Made by a program: the position numbers and the translations under genes. Below, in pieces: positions 1-6,838 of a stretch of DNA of 12,584 bases. How positions within the stretch are numbered: position 1 is the stretch's first letter; each line of letters opens with the position of its first letter. Location of the stretch: positions 1 through 12,584 of the forward strand of contig CAJQMX010000042.1 of the NCBI GenBank assembly GCA_905479515.1. The letters are read 5' to 3'. A model generated the notes under the pieces. That model was not told the origin of the DNA. It did no database searches and worked only from the letters and a program-made list of their open reading frames with translations. Source of the DNA: an uncultured Parasphingopyxis sp. (lineage in GTDB: Bacteria; Pseudomonadota; Alphaproteobacteria; Sphingomonadales; Sphingomonadaceae).

Positions 1-854
1 TTGTCTACGGCGCAGGCGGTACGCGCGGTGCGGACTATCTTGCGCTGTTGGCTGATACGGCGGCGCGCGATCTTCGCGGCGGTACAGAGCCGGGTGAGAC
101 AGTGGTCGAGGTTGAAAGGGAATCCTTTGCACGAACCAGCGCGACAATTGGCGGGCAGCAATCACTGGGCTTTACCGCGCTGTTTGTGCTGTTCCTGCTG
201 ACATTGCTTTTGGCCGGGCAGACGGTGAGCGTGCTGGCTGAGGAGAAAGGCAACAAGGTCATTGAGATCCTAGCCGCTGCGGTGCCGCTGGAGGCGGTAT
301 TCCTTGGCAAGCTGATCGGGTTGTTCGGTGTGGCGCTGCTCTTCGTGGCATTCTGGGGTACGCTGGCGGTGTTGGCGATCACCGCGCTTCCAAACAGTGG
401 CGCGGCGCTGACCACGCTTGATCCTGCGATCGGCTTCGGCCCCTTTCTTGCGCTGGCCGTCATCTATTTTGCGATGGGCTATCTGCTGCTCGGCTCGGTG
501 TTCCTGGCGGTTGGCGGACAGGCCAATTCGATGCGTGAAATCCAGATGCTGTCTCTGCCTATCACCTTTTTCCAGATGGCGATGTTCGGCCTCGCCTCGG
601 CCGCCGCCGCCCAGCCTGGCAGTACGCTTGCCCTGATCGCCGAACTTTTCCCGTTCAGCTCGCCCTTCGCGATGGTCGCCAAGGGCGCGTCCGACCCCCG
701 CATCTGGCCGCATCTGGCCGCGATTGCCTGGCAGCTGCTCTGGGTGTCGGTCACCATTTCGCTTGGCGCGCGCTGGTTCCGCAAGGGTGTGTTGAAATCC
801 GGGCCTTCGCTGTTTGGCCGCATTGGTGCGCGGTTGCGCGGCAAGCCGGTATGA
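1..854 (+). CDS. ABC-2 type exporter permease, NatB-like (5' truncated)
   Basis: The frame is open from base 3, so the gene starts before the window; the TTG at 48 is internal. About 283 C-terminal residues are visible. A short soluble stretch (probably the end of a large extracytoplasmic loop) is followed by a hydrophobic helix ending in the motif AEEKGNKVIEIL, which matches the EEK-x-(N/R)-(R/K)-hydrophobic-E signature of NatB/ABC-2 permeases. Around five more hydrophobic segments follow, and the protein ends in a basic cytoplasmic tail (RIGARLRGKPV). The family works with a separate ABC ATPase to export small molecules, drugs or ions across the inner membrane; the ATPase is presumably just upstream. 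The substrate cannot be told. No clear terminator follows the stop, so read-through toward the P450 genes is possible, although the 168-bp gap looks like an independent promoter region. Confidence 0.88.
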   Translation, partial: VYGAGGTRGADYLALLADTAARDLRGGTEPGETVVEVERESFARTSATIGGQQSLGFTALFVLFLLTLLLAGQTVSVLAEEKGNKVIEILAAAVPLEAVFLGKLIGLFGVALLFVAFWGTLAVLAITALPNSGAALTTLDPAIGFGPFLALAVIYFAMGYLLLGSVFLAVGGQANSMREIQMLSLPITFFQMAMFGLASAAAAQPGSTLALIAELFPFSSPFAMVAKGASDPRIWPHLAAIAWQLLWVSVTISLGARWFRKGVLKSGPSLFGRIGARLRGKPV

Positions 855-946
855 GCGATTATGCGCCCTGCATCGGGCTTGGGCATGGCCACCCTATTGA
901 CAATTGTGTCAATTGTGCCAGTCTTGTTTTGCTACCGATATATTAG
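851..946 (+). other. Possible 31-codon ORF coupled to the permease stop
   Basis: An ATG at 851 overlaps the permease stop (ATGA) and opens a 31-codon frame ending in TAG at 944-946. The peptide would start MSDYAPCIGLGHGH and contain the pair CVNC. ATGA overlaps often mark translational coupling. However, no good Shine-Dalgarno sequence precedes it, it overlaps the palindrome at 897-912, and it resembles no protein I recognise. It may be chance or a remnant of a lost gene. Confidence 0.15.
897..912. promoter_or_regulatory. Palindromic candidate operator upstream of the P450 genes
   Basis: TTGACA-ATTG-TGTCAA is a perfect 6-bp inverted repeat with a 4-bp spacer, about 110 bp before the first P450 start. 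CAATTGTG is also directly repeated across it (901-908 and 910-917). The left arm equals a sigma-70 -35 hexamer, but no good -10 lies 16-18 bp downstream. A TATATT at 939-944 is a possible -10 with no convincing -35. The size and symmetry fit a dimeric repressor or activator site; the regulator is unknown. Confidence 0.4.
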
Positions 947-973
947 GCCTTATTGAAGTAGGGCAAAGTTAGA

Positions 974-1007
974 GGCGCTACACAGAAAATGTTCTGAAGC
1001 GAGCGCC
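974..1007 (+). repeat. Nested inverted repeat in the presumed 5' leader of the first P450
   Basis: The outer arms GGCGCT (974-979) and AGCGCC (1002-1007) enclose an inner perfect hairpin CAGAA-AATG-TTCTG (983-996). The structure ends 3 bases before the Shine-Dalgarno GAGGAG (1011-1016). If transcribed it could fold next to the ribosome site; as DNA it could be an operator. No T-run follows, so it is not an intrinsic terminator. Confidence 0.35.
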
Positions 1008-1022
1008 CTTGAGGAGAATAAC

Positions 1023-2363
1023 ATGGCGACGCATCCCGCTCACAGCATTCCGGACAAGACCCCGGAGCAACTTTATCGCGAAGAATGGGCGCGGGAATTT
1101 CGTGACGGCATTGATCGCTCGACGCTCGAAAAACCGCTGGCGACTGCCGATACGCCGCTCGATGAAATCGATGTGAGCCGCCCTGAGCTGTATGCGCTTG
1201 ATCGCTGGCAGCCGGTTTTTGAAAAGCTGCGCCGCGAAGACCCGGTTCATTATTGCAAGGACAGCGTGTTCGGTCCCTTCTGGTCGATCACGACATATAA
1301 ACCGCTGATTGAAGTCGAATCGCTGCCAGAGATTTACAGCTCCTCATGGCGCAATGGTGGATTCACCATCCTCGATTCCAGCGATGATGAAACGATGGCG
1401 CTGCCGATGTTTATCGGCATGGACCGGCCCGAGCATACAGCCCAGCGCCGCACGGTTTCCCCGGCTTTCACGCCGAGCGAGATGTCGCGGCTCGACGAGA
1501 ATGTCCGCGCGCGAACCCGCGAACTGCTCGATAGCCTACCGATCGGCGAAGAGTTTGACTGGGTCGACAAGGTCTCCATCGAACTGACGACCGGCATGCT
1601 TGCCATCCTGTTCGGTTTTCCCTGGGAAGACCGGCGCAAGCTCACCGAATGGTCGGACTGGATGGGCGATGTGGTTGCCGCCATGGACCCCGAACTTGGT
1701 CCCAAGCGCGCCGAAGCGATGTGGGAAGCCGCTGCCTATTTCCAGGCCCTGTGGAAGCAACGCAAGGAAAGCGATCCCGGCCCGGATCTTCTATCCATGA
1801 TGGCGCACTCCGAGGCGCTGGGTGATATGGATGAGCGCAATTTCCTCGGCAATATCACGCTGCTGATCGTTGGTGGCAATGATACGACGCGCAACTCAAT
1901 GTCCGGCGCGGTCTATTTCATGAACCAGTTCCCGGAACAGGCCCGCAAGCTTGAGGAAAATCCGGAGCTTATCAAAAACGCCGTTTCCGAAACGATCCGC
2001 AAGCAGACACCGCTTTCTCATATGCGCCGCACGGCGATGCAGGATACTGAGCTGGCCGGCAAAAAAATCAAAAAGGGCGATCGCATCGTATTGTGGTATA
2101 TTTCTGCCAATCGCGATGAGAGCGTGTTCGAGAATGCCAATGACTGGATCGTCGACCGCGAAAATGCGCGGCGTCAGGTCGCCTTTGGCTATGGCATCCA
2201 TCGCTGCGTCGGGGCCCGGCTTGCCGAGCTTCAGCTGCAGGTGCTGTTCGAAGAGCTGGCTGCACGCCGCTTGCGCCCGACCATCACAGGTGAGATTGAA
2301 CGGGTGAATTCCAACTTCGTGCACGGGTTCAAGACAATGCCGGTAACGCTCTCCAAATATTGA
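1023..2363 (+). CDS. Cytochrome P450, CYP153 family (copy 1)
   Basis: This 446-residue soluble bacterial P450 is predicted to hydroxylate the terminal carbon of alkanes, fatty acids or similar alkyl chains, using electrons from a ferredoxin and its reductase. CYP153 hallmarks are visible. These are an N-terminal DPVHYCKDSVFGPFWSIT block (residues 73-90), the I-helix GGNDTTRNSM (284-293), ExxR at E323-R326 followed by QTPLSHMRRTA, and the haem loop FGYGIHRCVG (388-397) with C395 as thiolate ligand. The C-terminus follows the usual family pattern (ERV..NFVHGFKTMPV). The start ATG has GAGGAG six bases upstream. The N-terminus is about 25 residues longer than in copy 2. One oddity is K327 directly after ExxR, where copy 2 and well-known CYP153A proteins have Trp (IRWQTPL). 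It is co-directional with copy 2, 82 bp apart, and likely in the same operon. Family assignment is strong; the substrate is inferred. Confidence 0.93.
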   Translation: MATHPAHSIPDKTPEQLYREEWAREFRDGIDRSTLEKPLATADTPLDEIDVSRPELYALDRWQPVFEKLRREDPVHYCKDSVFGPFWSITTYKPLIEVESLPEIYSSSWRNGGFTILDSSDDETMALPMFIGMDRPEHTAQRRTVSPAFTPSEMSRLDENVRARTRELLDSLPIGEEFDWVDKVSIELTTGMLAILFGFPWEDRRKLTEWSDWMGDVVAAMDPELGPKRAEAMWEAAAYFQALWKQRKESDPGPDLLSMMAHSEALGDMDERNFLGNITLLIVGGNDTTRNSMSGAVYFMNQFPEQARKLEENPELIKNAVSETIRKQTPLSHMRRTAMQDTELAGKKIKKGDRIVLWYISANRDESVFENANDWIVDRENARRQVAFGYGIHRCVGARLAELQLQVLFEELAARRLRPTITGEIERVNSNFVHGFKTMPVTLSKY

Positions 2364-2375
2364 GGCGTTGTCGGT

Positions 2376-2395
2376 CGGAGCCAGATCTGGCTTCG
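2376..2395 (+). repeat. Hairpin/perfect palindrome between the two P450 genes
   Basis: AGCCAGATCTGGCT (2379-2392) is a perfect 14-bp palindrome. As RNA it extends outward through a G-U pair and two more base pairs, giving an 8-bp stem with a GATC loop. It starts 13 bases after the first P450 stop. No T-run follows, so classical termination is unlikely. An mRNA-processing or stability element, or a protein-binding site, is more plausible. Confidence 0.45.
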
Positions 2396-2445
2396 CAAAT
2401 ACCAAGACGGAAAAATCCGCTGGGATGACAAATGGGAGAGTGATT

Positions 2446-3711
2446 ATGGCCACCGCTGCAGCTCCGACTGAAGAAAAAGTCGAGACGATTGTCTCCGAAG
2501 CGCCGCATCCCTGGGATGTCAGCGTCCCGGAAATCTATACCGAGGACCGCTGGCAGCCGATCTTCAAGGAGATGCGCGAAACCGCGCCGATCAACAAGGT
2601 CACCGGTTCCCATCATGGCGATTATTGGAACGTTACGACCTACACGCCGATCCAGCATGTCGAGGCGCTGCCCGATATCTATTCCTCGGCGGATGGCATC
2701 ACGATTCTCGACAATAATGATCGTCTGCCCAACGGCGAAGAGTTGATCCTGCCGATGTTCATTGCAATGGACCGGCCTGACCATACAGATCAGCGCCGGG
2801 TTGTTGCACCCGCCTTTACGCCGGCAGAAATGACGCGGCTTTCTACCGTGATCCGCGCGCGGACCGGCGAAACTCTCGATGCGATGCCGCGCGGCGAGGC
2901 TTTTGACTGGGTCGATCTGGTGTCGATCGAACTCACGACGCAGATGCTGGCCACCTTGTTCGATTTCCCCTGGGAAGACCGCCGCAAGCTGACCTTCTGG
3001 TCGGACTGGGCCGGCGATGTCGAACTCGGCAATGATCCCGAGATGAGCAAGCAGCGTGTGGAGCATCTGTTCGAGATGGGCGCCTATTTCCAGAATCTGT
3101 GGAACGAGCGCGCGAAAAAGGACGAGGCACCGGATCTCATCTCACGCATGATCCATAGCGAAGCGATGAGCGGCATGGACCAGTTCACCTATATGGGGAA
3201 TCTGATCCTGCTGATCGTTGGCGGAAATGACACGACGCGCAATTCCATGTCTGGCTTTGCCTATGGTCTCGACAAATTCCCGGACGAACGGGCAAAGCTG
3301 GAAGCCAATCCGGAGCTTATTCCCGGCGCGGTGCAGGAGCTTATCCGCTGGCAGACGCCGCTTGCCCATATGCGGCGCACGGCAACCCAGGATCACAATC
3401 TTTTCGGCCACGATATCAGCGAAGGGGACAAGATGATCCTCTGGTATCTGTCCGGTAATCGTGACGAGACCAAGTTCGAGCGGCCCGATGATATCATCAT
3501 CGATCGGGAGAAATCGGGCCGGCATCTTGCATTCGGTTACGGCATCCATCGCTGCGTTGGCGCGCGGCTGGCCGAGCTTCAGTTGCGTATTCTGCTTGAG
3601 GAAATGGCGGCCCGCCGGCTGCGCGTGAATGTGGTTGAAGAGCCGGACCGCGTCGCGGCCTGCTTCGTCCATGGTTACAAGAAGATGATGGTCGAGCTTA
3701 GCGAATATTGA
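2446..3711 (+). CDS. Cytochrome P450, CYP153-like (copy 2)
   Basis: This 421-residue P450 is closely similar to copy 1 and probably arose by duplication. The I-helix is GGNDTTRNSMSG (259-270), ExxR is E298-R301 in the canonical context ELIRWQTPLAHMRRTA, and the haem loop is FGYGIHRCVG with C370. The N-terminal half diverges: the DPVHYCK..FGP block of copy 1 is replaced by APINKVTGSHHGDYWNVTTY, the region that shapes the substrate-access side, so a different substrate range is likely. ATG 2446 was chosen because GGGAG lies 7 bases upstream and the protein then begins MATAAAP, like copy 1 begins MATHPA. An in-frame ATG at 2425 and a TTG at 2368 have poorer ribosome sites. No ferredoxin or reductase follows; the next gene is on the opposite strand. 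Confidence 0.92.
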   Translation: MATAAAPTEEKVETIVSEAPHPWDVSVPEIYTEDRWQPIFKEMRETAPINKVTGSHHGDYWNVTTYTPIQHVEALPDIYSSADGITILDNNDRLPNGEELILPMFIAMDRPDHTDQRRVVAPAFTPAEMTRLSTVIRARTGETLDAMPRGEAFDWVDLVSIELTTQMLATLFDFPWEDRRKLTFWSDWAGDVELGNDPEMSKQRVEHLFEMGAYFQNLWNERAKKDEAPDLISRMIHSEAMSGMDQFTYMGNLILLIVGGNDTTRNSMSGFAYGLDKFPDERAKLEANPELIPGAVQELIRWQTPLAHMRRTATQDHNLFGHDISEGDKMILWYLSGNRDETKFERPDDIIIDREKSGRHLAFGYGIHRCVGARLAELQLRILLEEMAARRLRVNVVEEPDRVAACFVHGYKKMMVELSEY

Positions 3712-3742
3712 TCGGGTTACTTCACCCAAGGGGAGAACGATC

Positions 3743-4981
3743 TTACAGCTTCACCCGGTAAATCTCGGTATCGCCTACACCTTTGAGGGTCAGCGTCTCC
3801 CCAGATTCGAACTCGAAATGCGGGCGGGCCTGGTAATAGGTCGACGCGGAAACCGCGATGCCATTGTGTTCGGCAACGCCTTCAATGCGGCTGGCGATGT
3901 TCATCGTGTCACCCCAATAGTCATATGCGAGGCGGCTTGATCCCACCACGCCGCCGACCACTGGCCCTGAATGAATGCCGACACGCAGTTTGATGTCGAT
4001 GCCCTCCTGCTCGGCCAGAAGGCGGGTTTCACCGATCAGATCGCAGCCGAACAGGATTGCCGCCTTCGCATTGCCATCTGTTGAGGCCGTGCCCCCCGCA
4101 ACCGCCAGATACGCGTCGCCGATCGTCTTCACCTTCTCGATGCCATGGCGCTCTGCGCATTTGTCAGCGAGCAGGAAGAAGCGGTTGAGCGTTTGCACCA
4201 GATGGCCGGGCGAAAGCCTTTTCGCGAGCCCTGAAAAACCGACAATATCGACGAAGATTACCGATACGTCAGAAAACGCGTCAGCAATTGCTTCGCCGTC
4301 GCGCAGCCGCGCGGCGACTTCCTGCGGCAGGACATTGTACAGCAGTTCCTCCGTTTTGACCTTTTCCGCCGCCAGCGCCTCTTTCGCGGCAAAAGTCTTG
4401 CGGGCGCGGCGGTCGATGTCCCAGTTCACGAAGGTCGCGAAGACAAAGAAGGTGGTGAAATTGGTGAGTGTGTAGACCTTGGTGATGAAGCTCCGGTCGA
4501 CTTGCAGCAGGAACAGGACATACAGGCAGAGCAGGGTGACGGCCCAGAGCAGAAAGAGCCGCGTTGTCGCGACGAACCCGATACCGGCAAAGACCACCAA
4601 TATACCCAAATTGATGACTGCCATGCCGAACCGCGAAATGCCGGTGATGTCCGATTGCGCACCCAGCGCCTCGATCAGCATCGCCATCGCCACAGCGAGC
4701 GCGGAAAACAGGACAAGGTCGACCCAGGTTTGCTCGAGATAGAAGCGCGTCCGGGTGAGCAGGAAAAAGGCGCCGAGCACCGCCATGAACAGGCCTGCCG
4801 CGATATTATAGGCGATCACGCCCTCGCGCGGGAAATACATGGGATTGAGCGTCAGATAGGAGAGGAAGGTTGCAAGGCCGATGAGAATGAGCGCCCGGCT
4901 GGCCGGAATCCGCGCCGCACGCTCGCTTGTCACATAGCGCTTCTCGGTCTCACTATCGTCAAATCGGTGTAGCAGCGCCAT
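3743..4981 (-). CDS. Membrane-bound class III adenylate cyclase
   Basis: This 412-residue protein is predicted to make cAMP from ATP. Six hydrophobic helices (about residues 29-185) form an N-terminal membrane domain. A charged helix with the motif LLYNVLPQEVAARL (about 213-226), typical of the linker before cyclase domains, leads into one CHD-type catalytic domain (about 235-412). Visible catalytic residues are the metal-binding Asp D245 (VIFVDIVGFS) and D289 (KTIGDAYL), the adenine-selecting K285 and D354 (YDYWGDTMN), and N361/R365 (NIASR) for the transition state. Lys plus Asp argues for ATP rather than GTP. The enzyme must homodimerise. ATG 4981 is preceded by a G-run (4987-4992) five bases upstream; the in-frame TTG at 4984 is too close to it. 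The gene lies 107 bp downstream of the secreted-protein gene on the same strand and convergent with the P450 pair. Confidence 0.93.
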   Translation of the reverse strand: MALLHRFDDSETEKRYVTSERAARIPASRALILIGLATFLSYLTLNPMYFPREGVIAYNIAAGLFMAVLGAFFLLTRTRFYLEQTWVDLVLFSALAVAMAMLIEALGAQSDITGISRFGMAVINLGILVVFAGIGFVATTRLFLLWAVTLLCLYVLFLLQVDRSFITKVYTLTNFTTFFVFATFVNWDIDRRARKTFAAKEALAAEKVKTEELLYNVLPQEVAARLRDGEAIADAFSDVSVIFVDIVGFSGLAKRLSPGHLVQTLNRFFLLADKCAERHGIEKVKTIGDAYLAVAGGTASTDGNAKAAILFGCDLIGETRLLAEQEGIDIKLRVGIHSGPVVGGVVGSSRLAYDYWGDTMNIASRIEGVAEHNGIAVSASTYYQARPHFEFESGETLTLKGVGDTEIYRVKL

Positions 4982-5088
4982 CAAAGCCCCCCGGCAGTTG
5001 CGCGGGATATGCCATCAAATCGGCAGCCGCGCTACCACCGGCGCCTTTAGCTCTCAGTCTGCTCCCCCTGCAGGGCTCCAGAACCCCG

Positions 5089-6729
5089 TCAGTTTACGAC
5101 CGCCTGAAAAGTCATCGCGAAACTGGCGCCGATGGCCAGTGTCGGGGCAATTCCGGATATATTTGTGCCTGCGATACTCATGCCAAACGGATCGCTTTCG
5201 TCTGCTCCTACCGCATTGTCATCCTCAACCGTCATCGCACCGGCGCAGGTCGTTCCCGAGCGCATGGAGCCCGGCACAAAGGTGAGTTGGGGAGGCAGGG
5301 TGTCGGAGGCGGAAACCATGTCTGCCACGGTAGCGCCGATATTGGTGGTCAGGATGCAATAGCGGACGACAGCTCCGGGTATGGCGAACGGGTTGGTGAC
5401 AGAAATGCCATCGCTGACGATGCTGCTGGTCTTGGTAACGGTCAGGCCTATTCTGCGGTTCGTCATGGTGCAGATGATCGCGGTTTCGCCGCTGGCGATG
5501 GTCAGACCGTCTGCAAGATTTGTGTCGGCTGCCCCTGAACAGGTCACGATGCCCTGATAGTGCCCGGCATTGCCGCCTGCCAGAGCCTCTGAAATGGTCA
5601 GAATATCGCCGATGACCACGGGTGTTGGTGTCGGGTCCGTATCCAGTTCCCCGGCATTTCCGGCATCGGAAACCAGCGTATCGAGAATGGCTGCCCCGCG
5701 AGACACGGTGACGGTCGCATCGTCTCCCGGTACAGCGCTGACCCACTGCTTGCGCAGGGTAAGACGGGAATCATCGTTGACGATGGTGTAGGTGCTCGAT
5801 GCGCGCGCTGCAGAGCCGCATGTGTCGGTGCTCGCGATTGTATAGCTGGCGGGTGTAGCCGTGATCGCGAATGTGATGGTTTCATTGCCCTCAACTGCGG
5901 TGTCGTTGATGATCGCAATGCCAAGCGGAATCGATGTCTGGTTGTAATTGCCCACGGGCACGCTGACCGTGAAGGTCGCGCCTCCTCCCGGTGTCGTATA
6001 GTCCGTGCCGCGCACGGCCGTTCCGCCAGTTACGGTTACAGTGACGCTGAACGCCGTGGTGACGGCGCCGGAGACGAAGAGCGAGGGGACATTGGCGCTC
6101 GCGATGCTTTCAACACCACTCGATGCCGTGCCGCCGAACTCGACAAAGGGATTGAGGAAAATCTGGATGCCATCGAGAAAGTTGCCATAGGAGCCAGCAT
6201 CTGTCGTCCGGAATTGCACGCGTTGCACGCCCGAGGGACCGGTATATGTTACCCCTCCGCTGTTGCTGTTGACGTTCCATCCTTGGGCAGTGGTGGAAGA
6301 CTGGGTTGTGAATGTCTGGAGCGCGGTGCCCCCAGTCGTCGCTACGCCGAACGTAACGGTCTGTGTCGCCGGACCGCCGGTCCGGGCGCGGTGGGCGAAT
6401 GACCAGCGGAACCGGTCTCCGTTGACAAGACAGACCTGTTGGAACAGCGCGCCCGGCTCATTGGCGTTCAGTTCCGCAAAAACCGCGCCTTCATAGGCGG
6501 GAACGCCGCTAAAATTGCTGTCCCACATTTCGATGGCATTCGATGTGGAGGCCCAGCCGGGAACAGCCGTATCTGCGAAAATCTGATAATTGGGCGCGCC
6601 CGGGCCCTGGGGATCATTGGCCTCGAAACCTGTGTTGATGAACGATCTCTGGGCCTGTGCCCATGCCGGCTGGGGCGCAAACACCAGCACCCACATCAGC
6701 AACAGCAGTTCAGAAATCCTGCGTTTCAT
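5089..6729 (-). CDS. Secreted Calx-beta/DUF11 mosaic surface protein
   Basis: This is an exported protein of about 546 residues. Residues 1-24 form a signal peptide (KRR, then a Leu-rich core, AWA cleavage site before QAQ). About 30-195 is a beta-rich lectin-like or choice-of-anchor-like module (NTGFE near the start; VPAYEGAVFAELNAN; a paired Cys). About 196-320 resembles a Calx-beta repeat with the acidic signature GTDYTTPGG...INDTAVEGNETITFAI. About 322-425 resembles the SpaA/prealbumin-like folds of surface proteins (LTLRKQWVSAVPGD ... IVTCSG ... IICTMTN). About 428-546 is a DUF11 repeat running to the last residue. There is no LPXTG, PEP-CTERM or autotransporter barrel, so retention at the surface is unexplained. 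Function is unknown; an adhesin, matrix or envelope-associated role is inferred. ATG 6729 was chosen over an adjacent TTG at 6732, and the ribosome site is weak. Confidence 0.85.
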   Translation of the reverse strand: MKRRISELLLLMWVLVFAPQPAWAQAQRSFINTGFEANDPQGPGAPNYQIFADTAVPGWASTSNAIEMWDSNFSGVPAYEGAVFAELNANEPGALFQQVCLVNGDRFRWSFAHRARTGGPATQTVTFGVATTGGTALQTFTTQSSTTAQGWNVNSNSGGVTYTGPSGVQRVQFRTTDAGSYGNFLDGIQIFLNPFVEFGGTASSGVESIASANVPSLFVSGAVTTAFSVTVTVTGGTAVRGTDYTTPGGGATFTVSVPVGNYNQTSIPLGIAIINDTAVEGNETITFAITATPASYTIASTDTCGSAARASSTYTIVNDDSRLTLRKQWVSAVPGDDATVTVSRGAAILDTLVSDAGNAGELDTDPTPTPVVIGDILTISEALAGGNAGHYQGIVTCSGAADTNLADGLTIASGETAIICTMTNRRIGLTVTKTSSIVSDGISVTNPFAIPGAVVRYCILTTNIGATVADMVSASDTLPPQLTFVPGSMRSGTTCAGAMTVEDDNAVGADESDPFGMSIAGTNISGIAPTLAIGASFAMTFQAVVN

Positions 6730-6747
6730 CAAAGATTTTATCCCGCG

Positions 6748-6780
6748 CTTTGCGGAACATATAGGGCATATGGCGCAAAG
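6748..6780. repeat. Nested inverted repeat upstream of the secreted-protein gene
   Basis: The outer arms CTTTGCG (6748-6754) and CGCAAAG (6774-6780) are perfect over 7 bp. Inside them CATAT (6758-6762) and ATATG (6768-6772) pair around a 5-base loop. The structure lies 19 bp before the start codon of the secreted protein (minus strand) and 59 bp after the stop of the lyase-like gene. No U-run follows on the minus strand, so an operator or leader hairpin is more likely than a terminator. Confidence 0.4.
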
Positions 6781-6838
6781 AAAGCGTTAAGGATGATCTG
6801 CCGGGACGATTTTCTGTTCGGGCAAATCTGTAGTGCGA

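Noticed and set aside
897..925. TTGACA at 897-902 as a sigma-70 -35 box
   Set aside because: No acceptable -10 hexamer follows at 16-18 bp; the sequence is better explained as an arm of the palindrome.
2329..3066. 245-codon minus-strand ORF across the second P450
   Set aside because: The plus strand encodes an unmistakable P450 here; the antisense frame has no motifs.
3712..3742. Bidirectional terminator between the P450 and cyclase genes
   Set aside because: Only a 4-bp GGGT/ACCC stem and short outer GATC matches exist, with no T-run on either strand.
5066..5075. CCCTGCAGGG palindrome between secreted-protein and cyclase genes
   Set aside because: It is a self-complementary 10-mer with no loop or T-run, common by chance in GC-rich DNA. 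The rest of the 107-bp gap shows nothing else of note.
4927..5538. 203-codon plus-strand ORF spanning the cyclase start and secreted-protein 3' end
   Set aside because: It runs antisense over two genes with clear domain motifs, has no recognisable domains, and its composition is that expected from an opposite-strand frame in GC-rich DNA.
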